Shown: in pieces, positions 33,645-41,764 of the stretch | Position numbering within the stretch: the first letter of the stretch is position 1 | Layout of the letters: each line of letters begins with the position of its first letter | Origin: an uncultured Acetatifactor sp. | Lineage (GTDB): Bacteria > Bacillota > Clostridia > Lachnospirales > Lachnospiraceae | Direction of reading: 5' to 3' | DNA: 64,000 bases | Assembly: GCA_910584435.1 (NCBI GenBank) | Contig: CAJUAP010000001.1 | Span: 91,493-155,492, forward strand | Position numbers and translations under genes: made by a program | The notes under the pieces: generated by a model | Databases searched by the model: none | What the model was told of the DNA's origin: nothing | The model's input: the letters and a program-made list of their open reading frames with translations, nothing else

Positions 33645-35654
33645 TTATCTTTCACAGCCGAGTGCTTCTAATTCTTTCCTGCAGCAGCATTCCAAGTGTT
33701 CCTGTCTGTTCAATCTGCTGAATACCATACAGCTTGCGAGTTCCTCCGTATCATCCAAGGCATACCCCTCAAGAATACCCTTCTGCTTCCGTTCCCTGTT
33801 ATTCCGCCAGCGATAATACAAATAATACGGTAACTCCGACATCCTGCGGAGCCGCAAATATCCCTGGCAAATTATCTCACTATATAAATCTGCTTGGATC
33901 AGATCTTCCGTATTCCAATCTGCCTGATTCAAATCTTCCGCCTCCAAATCTGCTCGGTTCAAATCCTCCGCATTCAACTCTGCCATGTTCCTATATTTGC
34001 CAAATCTATCAATATATGCTGTCATGATTCCATACATGCCGGGCACCATATTCCGCATTCCTTCCTTTCTGTCTATATCATACATTTTCTTAAACTGCTG
34101 CAGACAAAGCATATATTCAGTGCTATCCCTATCCATAATTTCCATCAAATCCCGTACACAGGACTGTTCTTCATCAGACAGATATTTCTCCCCTTCCTTT
34201 AGAAAAACTGGAAATGGCATAGTCATTTCCAATACCTCCAATAACTTCTTATGGTATTCATTCTTATCAAGCTTTCCCTTCCTCCACTGCGATGTTATCT
34301 CACAATGCATTAGTACCTGTCTGTTATTCAAAATATTCATGTCCGCCATAGTTTCTATCTTTCCCCGAATCCTGCCCACCTCAAGCCAATTCTGCCTGTT
34401 TTCATGATACCTTAATCTCTCCATCAGCTGTCCGGCCTCTGGATTATCCGTCACCAATTCCGCCCTTACCAATTCCTGAGACAGTCCCAGCCGCTCTAAC
34501 AGCTTTGCAGCGATTTCCTTCTGCACACTATTTTCACACCGTTCCAGCCTCCCCAAAGTCTTCTCGCTGCAGATATTCTCATACAATTCCCTCCGCTTCA
34601 TCCCCAGCATTTTACGGCGGCAGCGGATAACATCATTCACACAGCTCACGGCATCTGTTATATATAAATAACAATAATGAAAGGTTTCTTTCGGCAGATG
34701 AAATTCCCCGTATATTTTTTCCAGTGCCCACAGATACTCCATGTTTTCCCGATAAATTTTCTGTAAGCTGTCTGCTCTTTTCCGTTCTCCCTGACTGAGC
34801 AGTTCCTGCTGCATTTCATCCAATAACGCCCCCCGCACACCCAGTAGCTCCCACAAATAGTACATCCTTTCATTCTCTCGCAAAATGTCAATTCCACGAT
34901 TACAATACCACAATATTTTCGCCCTGTTCCATCGGCTGTCTTCTTTCAAAGATCCACTTTTCGCCACGCTCCTGCATAAAAAATATACTGCCTTGGGATA
35001 AATCTTTGCCATTCCACGGCTGTCCCATCCGGTTTTCTCCAGATAGTTTATTACTTCTATGTATCGTTCCGGCCGCCCTTTGTCATCCCGACACTGCTCT
35101 GCCTCCAGAATCAGATTCAATTCTCTGATAGAAAGTATCAAATCCGTAAGTCTCTCATCCTTCCATGAAGGAACAGTCAGGCTTAATGCCTCTTCAATCA
35201 GAACAAGCAGCCTATTCCTATCTGCTCCCAGCAAATTTTGTATCTGTACCGTCATGCTGAGAATAAATTGATGTTCCAGACGATTTCCTGTATCATAATG
35301 CTTCCGATAATCCTCTAACAACCTTTGTGCCGCATCCGGCTGATTCCAGGTAATATGATACAAAATCTGCTGTCTTGCTTTCCACCGGCTGTATTCATCA
35401 TAATCAAGCAGATAAATATACTCCTCCGCCGCCGCACCCAGTCTGCTCAAAATCTCATCCTGCAGCAATTTATCCAGATTCCTGTTTCCATTCTGCAGAT
35501 TCCGCAATGTTTTTGTACTGCACAGCCCTTCGCATAATTTTTCTTCAAATAAACTCCTCTTAGAGAAACCTTTTGTTACATTCATTGTTACATTCATTTC
35601 TTCTGAAAATTTATCACATAATCTTCTGACTAACAGATTGAATTGATTTTTCAT
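33645..35654 (-). CDS. Large helix-turn-helix/TPR-like regulator next to the RiPP operon
   Basis: About 670-residue soluble protein. Near the N-terminus a helix-turn-helix-like block (SLFEEKLCEGLCSTKTLRNL, then LLQDEILSRLG) leads into a long helical region that looks like TPR repeats. Past the middle the same pattern returns (RRELYENICSEKTLGRLERC, then EIAAKLLERLG), so the architecture seems duplicated. Towards the C-terminus is a ten-residue repeat (AEDLNRADLE and variants). HTH plus TPR is the plan of Rgg/PlcR-type peptide-responsive regulators, but this protein is twice their size. The start MKNQFNLL follows an AAAAGGGG site. Position next to the operon suggests that it controls it. Confidence 0.7.
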   Translation of the reverse strand: MKNQFNLLVRRLCDKFSEEMNVTMNVTKGFSKRSLFEEKLCEGLCSTKTLRNLQNGNRNLDKLLQDEILSRLGAAAEEYIYLLDYDEYSRWKARQQILYHITWNQPDAAQRLLEDYRKHYDTGNRLEHQFILSMTVQIQNLLGADRNRLLVLIEEALSLTVPSWKDERLTDLILSIRELNLILEAEQCRDDKGRPERYIEVINYLEKTGWDSRGMAKIYPKAVYFLCRSVAKSGSLKEDSRWNRAKILWYCNRGIDILRENERMYYLWELLGVRGALLDEMQQELLSQGERKRADSLQKIYRENMEYLWALEKIYGEFHLPKETFHYCYLYITDAVSCVNDVIRCRRKMLGMKRRELYENICSEKTLGRLERCENSVQKEIAAKLLERLGLSQELVRAELVTDNPEAGQLMERLRYHENRQNWLEVGRIRGKIETMADMNILNNRQVLMHCEITSQWRKGKLDKNEYHKKLLEVLEMTMPFPVFLKEGEKYLSDEEQSCVRDLMEIMDRDSTEYMLCLQQFKKMYDIDRKEGMRNMVPGMYGIMTAYIDRFGKYRNMAELNAEDLNRADLEAEDLNQADWNTEDLIQADLYSEIICQGYLRLRRMSELPYYLYYRWRNNRERKQKGILEGYALDDTEELASCMVFSRLNRQEHLECCCRKELEALGCER

Positions 35655-35869
35655 GAATCGTACATTCCCCTTTTCGTTATCCCCAATAACATAAAGCATA
35701 TCAGCCGAACTGCACTGCTCTGATTCTGCAGCACTTTAAGGTAACCTTATTCTACTTATTTTATTTATTCTACTTCATTTATTCCAAAATAGATATGACG
35801 TTTTATGAAAATTTATTATATTCTGTAATCAAAGTCCCTGCTTCCTGCCAATATATGTAACCATAATAA

Positions 35870-35898
35870 TACCTCCAGGATTTTTCTTCCCGGAGGTA
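35870..35898 (-). terminator. Terminator of the DUF1961 gene
   Basis: TACCTCC and GGAGGTA form a 7-bp stem (with further partial pairing inside) about 57 bases beyond the stop, followed on the minus strand by TTATTATGG. A weak but plausible terminator. Confidence 0.6.
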
Positions 35899-35954
35899 CT
35901 ATCATCAAAAAAATACTATTATTGAACCAATTCATTTTCTGATGCCTGCACTTT

Positions 35955-36620
35955 TCACAGCGCATACACCTTCAAGTCCGCATATTCTCCAATCATGGGT
36001 GCCAGCTGCCTGAAACCAATCCTGCCGCCGGACAGCAGCGGCCCATAAGTCTCACCATCGTCGACAAAACGAAATACCTCTACCTCTTCCACTAAAAAAC
36101 GAACAATATTATCTTTCTTTTCCAATGCAATCTGATACATCTGCTTACACTCGTCTGCATCCGGAATCGGATCTCCCCCCTGGGCTACCAGATGAAAGCC
36201 ATAACTTTTCCGCAGATTGCATGTATGCAGCGCCCTCTCATCCGGTTCCTTTCTTCGGAAATAAGACACATGAAAGGCATTGATATCGCCGTGATGATAT
36301 TGCACATATTCTCCTGTACGCTTCGCCAGAGAAGTGTCAAATATATCTTCACCATTTCGCCCTTTTGCCGCAAAAAATAAAATGGCCAGTCCCGGCTCCT
36401 TCATCGGCTGAAATTTCCACTCAATCCTTACATCTGACGGGAAATCTTCCGGACACCATAACACATAATTGGCCTTCTGTCCCTCTGCTGCACTGAGGGC
36501 ATTTTCCAGCCGCAGCCGCCCCTCCGGAAACGAAATATTCGCGCTGCCCTCTAACACAAATCCCTGAATATCCGCCTCACAGCTTAACGGGTTCTCATAA
36601 ATCAATTTTCCTTCTGCCAT
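35955..36620 (-). CDS. DUF1961 (YesU-like) protein
   Basis: 221-residue protein of the YesU/DUF1961 family, a concanavalin-like jelly-roll fold found in pectin and other polysaccharide utilisation loci. Recognisable stretches are SDVRIEWKFQPMKEPGLAIL, FFAAKGRNGEDIFDTSLAKR and GEYVQYHHGDINAFHVSYF, then GGRIGFRQLAPMIGEYADL at the end. There is no signal peptide, so it acts in the cytoplasm. It lies downstream of the GH2 enzyme, which supports a role in intracellular oligosaccharide processing. The family's catalytic activity is not firmly known to me. Confidence 0.85.
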   Translation of the reverse strand: MAEGKLIYENPLSCEADIQGFVLEGSANISFPEGRLRLENALSAAEGQKANYVLWCPEDFPSDVRIEWKFQPMKEPGLAILFFAAKGRNGEDIFDTSLAKRTGEYVQYHHGDINAFHVSYFRRKEPDERALHTCNLRKSYGFHLVAQGGDPIPDADECKQMYQIALEKKDNIVRFLVEEVEVFRFVDDGETYGPLLSGGRIGFRQLAPMIGEYADLKVYAL

Positions 36621-36948
36621 TTTAACCTCTTTCCGCGCACCTTTCTGCGCTTTTTATTCATCTCTGAATTCCCTTCTTCTATAGAAGTACTTTCTCCCAT
36701 CAAAATCATTTCTTCCATAAAATCCCTTCTTCCCTGAAAAAGTTCTCCTTTTCTGGAAGATTCATCTCCTTTATCTTACCACACAAAATCACTCGCCGCA
36801 ATGGCACGTTCGCTCCACGAACCGTAGAATTTCTTCTCACACTTCCCGTCATGCCGCCCAAAGAGGTGGCACTGCCCCTCTCAGCGGCACAAACAATCAA
36901 TGAGAAGATTGCTCGCACAAAGCGAACTTGTTCGCTTGGCATTCTTCA
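36621..36948. repeat. Satellite modules of palindromic element A
   Basis: Beside the 83-bp core this spacer holds three further pieces. One is a module at 36850-36899 whose GCCGC/GCGGC and AGAGG/CCTCT arms form a hairpin. One is a module at about 36901-36943 with AAGCGAA/TTCGCTT arms. The third is a shortened relative of the core at about 36826-36846, in which the inner stem is collapsed. The first two recur at 49589-49684. The remaining bases next to the DUF1961 start look like plain leader. Confidence 0.8.
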
Positions 36949-37031
36949 GTGTGAGTAGGCGCTGTTCTTGCGCCGTAGAAAATCTTCGCGAAGCGGCCTC
37001 TGCCGCAAGCGATTAGATTTTCTTCTCACAC
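36949..37031 (-). repeat. 83-bp structured palindromic repeat, copy A
   Basis: Outer arms GTGTGAG/CTCACAC enclose two stem-loops: GGCGC/GCGCC, and AGAAAATCT/AGATTTTCT with an inner GCGGC/GCCGC. 82 of 83 bases match the copy at 52592. The end of the element supplies the last codon and the TGA stop of the GH2 gene. Confidence 0.93.
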
Positions 37032-40000
37032 TTCAATCCTGAACAAATTCGCCTTCTCATCATATTCGGCCTTCACACCCTGAATATACGATACCAGCGC
37101 ATTGATTTCCAATATCAGGCATCCGTCCTCATTTTCATAGGGCTGGCCATTCAGCAGATTTTCCTCTCCATTGACAAGCATATGGGTACGCCCCACCTCC
37201 GCCTGTACATGATATGCCCCACTGTCCAGCGTCAACACTTTATTTTCATAGGTATAAGTAAATGCTTCCGGCTTTCTACCATGAATCCCCTTCAGGATAT
37301 CAAGAATCGGGCTGTAAATGCTTCCATGTTCCACCTTGCTCAGAACGCCATGGGTATCAGGCTCCTGACCATTGACCAGAACCTTACAGTAGACACCGTC
37401 CTTTTTCACATACTTTGCCCTGTCTGCCGGAAAAATTGCCGGGAATGCACCTTTGCGTTCCACAACACCGCTCCTGACATGTGAAGACAGATGCCCGGGC
37501 ATTCGTTCCGTCAAAGCTCCCATGCAAGTCTCCGCTGTCTCCAAATGAATGGTCTCCCTGATCTCTTCCCCATGATTCCCCTCCATAACAGCCGTCACCG
37601 TAATCTTTCCGGGACATGTCATGGAACGTAAGAACACTCTGTTGACACCGCATTCCGCATATACATACTCCTTGTGAATCACACTGTCATCCCGGTCAGG
37701 ACCCCGGAAGCGGCCGCTGTTATACCCTCCCAGGAATTCCGCAGGCCCTTCCACCGTAAACGTGATTTTGCTGTCACAGAGCGGACATACACGCCCTTCC
37801 TCATCTACCACTTCCACATCCAGGAAGGCCGCATCCACACCGTCCGCCAGGAAACCGTCCTCTCCCGTTACAGCCCGGAGCCGCAGCGCCGCCGGTTCCC
37901 CTGCCGTTTCAATCCTGTCTTCGGCCGCAAGAACTCCCTGATAATCATAAGCCTTTACACTGACAGCACCTGCCTGGGTGATATCCACATGGTCAAAAGG
38001 GAAAATAAAAGTGTATATGGGTTCTTCACAGCATCCTGCAAGCCTGTCATTGACATACAGCTCCACTTTTGCAATATCATAGCTTCCCACCACATATACG
38101 GTCTTATCCTCCGGATTCCTGTAAGCATATTCCCCTGTCTTCACCCAGGCCGTACCGTCAAACTCCTTCAGCGCATAGCGGTAAGCGTTCTCCACACCCT
38201 CCGCATCCTTCGCACCCTTCGCACCCTTCGCACCCTTCGGGGGATAATTCCAATGGCCTATAATGGCCACATCCGGTTTTGGAGACTGCATTACCTGAAA
38301 CACACGGAAATTCTGCTTTTTTACCCTGACAGCATCCACCCTGCCGCTCATGCGTGCATTCTCACTATACGCCTGTCTGCCGTGTTGGGCGGAATCCGTC
38401 CAGCACAGAGCTGCGGCAGCAGAGTACAGATCATTTCCCGATGCCCCGCCCACCCGGTCATGGAAAAATTCCTGATAGCCGCTTGCTGCCCTGAGGGCGA
38501 ATTCCTCGGATGTCAAATCATAGTAGTCATACCCCGGCTGCTTTCTGCCTGCCTTTCCAAGCCACAGGTTATCATAATCATAATCAGGCGGTGTAAAATC
38601 ATCCCATATCCGCCTCGGCGATTCTTCCCGCAGGTACTCCGTCTCCGTAATGGGCACCTGTCCTGCGATAAAAGAAGCTGCATGGCGGTTCAGCATAGTA
38701 CCTGCATACTCTGCCTCTGCAATCACTTCCTGGGTATTGATGGTGCGGCATCCCATAAAACGCCCGCCCCATGGGTCAAGCTTTTCTTTTAACAGGCGCA
38801 TCTCCCTCATATGTTCCTGATTAATTGAGTTATTCCCCGCCTCCCAGAACAAAATGCTGGGATGATTCCTGAAATAGATAATGATATCCCGCATCAGCTC
38901 CACACGCTGCTTCCACTGTCTGCCAAAGGTTTCACGCTCCTTATCCCCTGCAGGCTGTGTACACACAATTCCGAACCGGTCAAAGGAACGGATATCTGCC
39001 GGTGAACCTGCCACATGCATGAAACGGATGTGATTGGCATTGCTCTCCCTGATCAGCCTGGCATCAAAATCCCTCATCCAGTCCGGCACACATCCCAGAG
39101 CTGCCCATTCATTGGCGGCTCTCTGGGCATATCCGGTGAGCCATACCTTTGCATCGTTTATCTTAAGACCTTCCCTCCCTTCGTATACCACCTTCCGGAA
39201 CCCCGTATCCAATTCCTGCCTGTCGATTACCTCCCCGTCACAGCACAATGATACACATACATGATACAGATAAGGATTATCAATATCCCAGAAATTCAAA
39301 TCGGAAACTGCTGCGGAAACTGTCAGGACCTCCACTTGATAAGATGCGGTTTCCACTTCATAGGAAGCATCCGATGCTTTAAAACCTGCTGCCGTTTTCT
39401 CATAGGCATCAAAGGGAATGATTGACTGAAATGATCTGCAGACTCCCTGGGAAGATATGGACTGCGGTTCACCGGAAAACACTGCGGCCAGTCTGCCTTC
39501 GTTGTCATATAAAGCAGCTTCCAATGAGACACGTCTTTCCCTTCCGCTCTCATTGCGTACTTCCGCCTCTACATGAATTACCCCTTTCCTCTCCTGTATA
39601 TCCAGATCCGTTCCATATACATAGACGCCCTTTGTCTTCAGATTGCTGTACAGGGGCAGTGTCAGATAGACCTCCGGTTTCACATGCAGATAGATATTCC
39701 TTGCAAGTCCGCCCACGGTAGGGTTGAAATCATTGCAGTTCCACTGATATGCCACACCCTGCTGCTCTTGCGGCACTCTGCCTTCGTCTGTGAGGGATGC
39801 CATAAATGCCCCCGGCTCTGCGTCAGGATGGTTGGGTGTCTCTGCGCTTATCACATCCATATTCCTGGACGAAGTACTGTCCGTTGCAATGGCTATCAGC
39901 TGTTCCTCATCCTCTGTCAGATATTCCGTAATGTCAAATCCTATCGGAAACGCCCCCGCTTCGTAATAGCCTGCCAGACAGCCGTTTACATAGAGATAAC

Positions 40001-40367
40001 AAGTCTGGCGGATTCCCTCCGCTTCAAGAAATACCTTCTGCTCTTTTGCGTCTGCCTCTTCCTGTACACTCTTCCCATAACTGCCGCCCAATGCATCCGC
40101 CAGCTCTCTCAGAGAAAACCATTTTCTGTAACAGGAAAATGTCCGCTTCTGTCCGCTTCCTGCATCCTGTATCCTGTCCACAAACAAATCCGCATCATTG
40201 TATGTATGCGGAAGACTGACTTCTTTCCAGCCCTCCTCCTGATACTCCCTTTCATAAAACGCCCTTCCCCTTTCATCCTTCACAGCTCCCAATGCCTTCT
40301 TCAAAGGGAAAGCATCTGCAAGACGAAAATGCCATCCATAGTTAAAATTGTATTTACCTGCTTCCAT
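37026..40367 (-). CDS. Large glycoside hydrolase of family 2 architecture
   Basis: 1113-residue cytoplasmic enzyme (no signal peptide). It has the GH2 order of sugar-binding jelly roll, immunoglobulin-like domain and TIM barrel (RESNANHIRFMHVAGSP, NHPSILFWEAGNNS, VPITETEYL), then further beta-domains. The last about 90 residues (THMLVNGEENLLNGQPY, ending AEYDEKANLFRIEV) resemble a copper amine oxidase-like N-terminal domain. Canonical GH2 enzymes have an Asn-Glu acid/base pair; here the site reads GNN, so the acid/base residue must differ or be lost. A 9-bp repeat encodes a KGAKGAKGAKD run in the C-half. The start has GGAGGAAG. Substrate unknown; a pectin-type side chain is plausible from neighbours. 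Confidence 0.8.
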   Translation of the reverse strand: MEAGKYNFNYGWHFRLADAFPLKKALGAVKDERGRAFYEREYQEEGWKEVSLPHTYNDADLFVDRIQDAGSGQKRTFSCYRKWFSLRELADALGGSYGKSVQEEADAKEQKVFLEAEGIRQTCYLYVNGCLAGYYEAGAFPIGFDITEYLTEDEEQLIAIATDSTSSRNMDVISAETPNHPDAEPGAFMASLTDEGRVPQEQQGVAYQWNCNDFNPTVGGLARNIYLHVKPEVYLTLPLYSNLKTKGVYVYGTDLDIQERKGVIHVEAEVRNESGRERRVSLEAALYDNEGRLAAVFSGEPQSISSQGVCRSFQSIIPFDAYEKTAAGFKASDASYEVETASYQVEVLTVSAAVSDLNFWDIDNPYLYHVCVSLCCDGEVIDRQELDTGFRKVVYEGREGLKINDAKVWLTGYAQRAANEWAALGCVPDWMRDFDARLIRESNANHIRFMHVAGSPADIRSFDRFGIVCTQPAGDKERETFGRQWKQRVELMRDIIIYFRNHPSILFWEAGNNSINQEHMREMRLLKEKLDPWGGRFMGCRTINTQEVIAEAEYAGTMLNRHAASFIAGQVPITETEYLREESPRRIWDDFTPPDYDYDNLWLGKAGRKQPGYDYYDLTSEEFALRAASGYQEFFHDRVGGASGNDLYSAAAALCWTDSAQHGRQAYSENARMSGRVDAVRVKKQNFRVFQVMQSPKPDVAIIGHWNYPPKGAKGAKGAKDAEGVENAYRYALKEFDGTAWVKTGEYAYRNPEDKTVYVVGSYDIAKVELYVNDRLAGCCEEPIYTFIFPFDHVDITQAGAVSVKAYDYQGVLAAEDRIETAGEPAALRLRAVTGEDGFLADGVDAAFLDVEVVDEEGRVCPLCDSKITFTVEGPAEFLGGYNSGRFRGPDRDDSVIHKEYVYAECGVNRVFLRSMTCPGKITVTAVMEGNHGEEIRETIHLETAETCMGALTERMPGHLSSHVRSGVVERKGAFPAIFPADRAKYVKKDGVYCKVLVNGQEPDTHGVLSKVEHGSIYSPILDILKGIHGRKPEAFTYTYENKVLTLDSGAYHVQAEVGRTHMLVNGEENLLNGQPYENEDGCLILEINALVSYIQGVKAEYDEKANLFRIEV

Positions 40368-40386
40368 TCCTTACTTCCTCCATGAC

Positions 40387-40471
40387 ATATTTCCTAACTC
40401 ATGATATTTCCTAACTCATGATATTCCTTAACTCATTCTATTTCCTAACTCATGATATTTCTTAACTCATT
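40387..40471. repeat. Five 17-bp tandem repeats upstream of the GH2 gene
   Basis: Units of the form ATATTTCCTAACTCATG repeat five times without gaps, the first two identical. They lie 20 bases upstream of the GH2 start codon, behind its ribosome site, in what should be leader or promoter. They could be regulator-binding iterons or another minisatellite. Confidence 0.93.
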
Positions 40472-40535
40472 ATATTTTATTCCTGCCATCCTGTAAACAA
40501 TAGAATCCATGCTTCACGAATCTTCTATTGTCATA

Positions 40536-40563
40536 AAGAAAACACCCCGATATTCTCGGGGTG
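40536..40563 (-). terminator. Terminator upstream of the GH2 gene
   Basis: CACCCCGA and TCGGGGTG (8 bp) around a 5-base loop, followed on the minus strand by TTTTCTTT. It ends the transcript of the unknown gene at 40636. Confidence 0.9.
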
Positions 40564-40635
40564 CTTCTTATTTCAAAGCATTTTTCACAGCATTGGAATA
40601 TCCTCCGTATTCTCGATATTTCCGTCAGCTGCCGT

Positions 40636-41196
40636 TTATTTTACCATATGATTCAAAATTTCAGAAATTATCTGCTTTTTATCCTCAGATGCCATACCGC
40701 CTCTATTGATAACACATTCCACTAGGTTATATGCTTTCTGCTGCATGGATACCCTTACAGATCTGTCATCATACATCTTTTCATACACCTTCAGCAGCTG
40801 CTGGTAGGTGGTTTCCCTGCAGCGGACCACATCTCCCAATGCTTTCGCCTTTGCCTGCCCCATAATATTCCCCGGAGCGTTCATGTCACCACTATCCCCA
40901 TCCTGCATTATCGAAAGCTTCTCAATCACATCGCTGAGATACTTAGTATCTCTCTGTATGGCCTCCATCTGTTTCAGAATATCAGCCAGCGCAACCACCT
41001 GGCCTTCTTCTGCTTCGGAATTTTCCGCATCTCCTGCAGCCTGGTCTCCCTGCTTATCCATCAGTGTTGTCCTTGCTTCATCGCCGTTTTCCGCTGTACC
41101 CATTCCCGTTATATCTTCACGGCCTTCTGATGCTCTTTCTCCGGGTATTTCTGTAACTTTGATATCTACAACCGGTATATCTATATAATCTGACAT
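40636..41196 (-). CDS. Unknown protein (possible N-terminal extension, see next entry)
   Basis: From the ATG at 41196, which has GGAGG upstream, the frame encodes 186 residues starting MSDYIDIPVVDIKVTEIP. The first about 75 residues are acidic and low in complexity; the second half is helical (LADILKQMEAIQRDTKYLSD, CRETTYQQLLKVYEKMYDD) and ends KKQIISEILNHMVK. I recognise no family for this part. The frame is also open further upstream and seems coding there. The gene has its own terminator and is divergent from the AraC regulator. Confidence 0.7.
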   Translation of the reverse strand: MSDYIDIPVVDIKVTEIPGERASEGREDITGMGTAENGDEARTTLMDKQGDQAAGDAENSEAEEGQVVALADILKQMEAIQRDTKYLSDVIEKLSIMQDGDSGDMNAPGNIMGQAKAKALGDVVRCRETTYQQLLKVYEKMYDDRSVRVSMQQKAYNLVECVINRGGMASEDKKQIISEILNHMVK

Positions 41197-41358
41197 TTTC
41201 TCATCCTCCAAATATTTATCTGGCGGACACGCAAGGCATATTCTATCTTCAGAAAGGAAGCGTGCCCTGCCACTTTTTACAAGACCCTTTGCCCTTTTGG
41301 GCCAGGTCGCTCCATACTCTCTACCTTGCTCATCTACAACAATAATGTTTTTTGTTAT
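41197..41358 (-). other. In-frame coding-like extension starting at a possible ATA codon
   Basis: The frame of the downstream gene continues without a stop for 54 codons and reads TKNIIVVDEQGREYGATWPK, then RAKGLVKSGRARFLSE and DRICLACPP. This looks like a genuine conserved domain; I recall similar N-termini in Lachnospiraceae proteins. No ATG, GTG or TTG is available at its beginning, only ATA six bases behind an AGGGGGGGG tract (eight G). Upstream (about 41397-41430) a second copy of this start region occurs with GGAGGG and again ATA. Either a rare start codon, a lost start, or slippage in the G-tract is involved. Confidence 0.55.
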
Positions 41359-41373
41359 GGGTATCCCCCCCTT

Positions 41374-41764
41374 TGCTATAGAATTATTTTAATTAAAGTG
41401 AATGCTGTTTTTTCTTATGGGTGCCCTCCCCGAATCACATTTTCAGTATATCAGCTCTCCCAGAAGTTGTCAAGCGCCATCAGAAAGGCTTCAGCACTGA
41501 CGCATCTCGCATTTTCCCATAAAACGGGAGGTTTTTTACGAAAAATTTTTAAGCGTCAAAGCTGAGACAGGCTTCAAGACATTAAGTAACAGTTCGTTAC
41601 TGTTCACTCGTCACTACCGCGAGGTATTTTCATGCGTATTTTGCATGAAAATCCGAGAATGCTGTGCGCGAAATCGCAAAAAAGGCAAAATATGACCTAT
41701 TCAAATTTTGATAAATATGATACTATTTTGATAAAAGGTATAACTAACAGAAAGGTACTTTATT
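41374..41764. other. Divergent intergenic region
   Basis: Between the divergent unknown gene and the AraC regulator. It contains the duplicated start-like segment near 41397-41430, a small GTAAC/GTTAC hairpin at about 41586, a 10-bp perfect inverted repeat at 41626-41652 and two copies of ATTTTGATAAA (about 23 bases apart) shortly before the regulator start. No further gene is seen. Confidence 0.6.
41626..41652. repeat. 10-bp perfect inverted repeat
   Basis: ATTTTCATGC and GCATGAAAAT around a 7-base loop, about 110 bases upstream of the AraC-type regulator. No T-run on either side, so probably an operator or leader hairpin. Confidence 0.75.

Noticed and set aside
36706..36942. Minus-strand open frame of 78 codons downstream of the GH2 gene
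   Set aside because: Lies entirely in the palindromic satellite modules and has no protein-like composition.
37674..38792. Plus-strand open frame (372 codons) opposite the GH2 gene
   Set aside because: Antisense shadow; low-complexity runs come from the reverse of the KGA-coding repeat.
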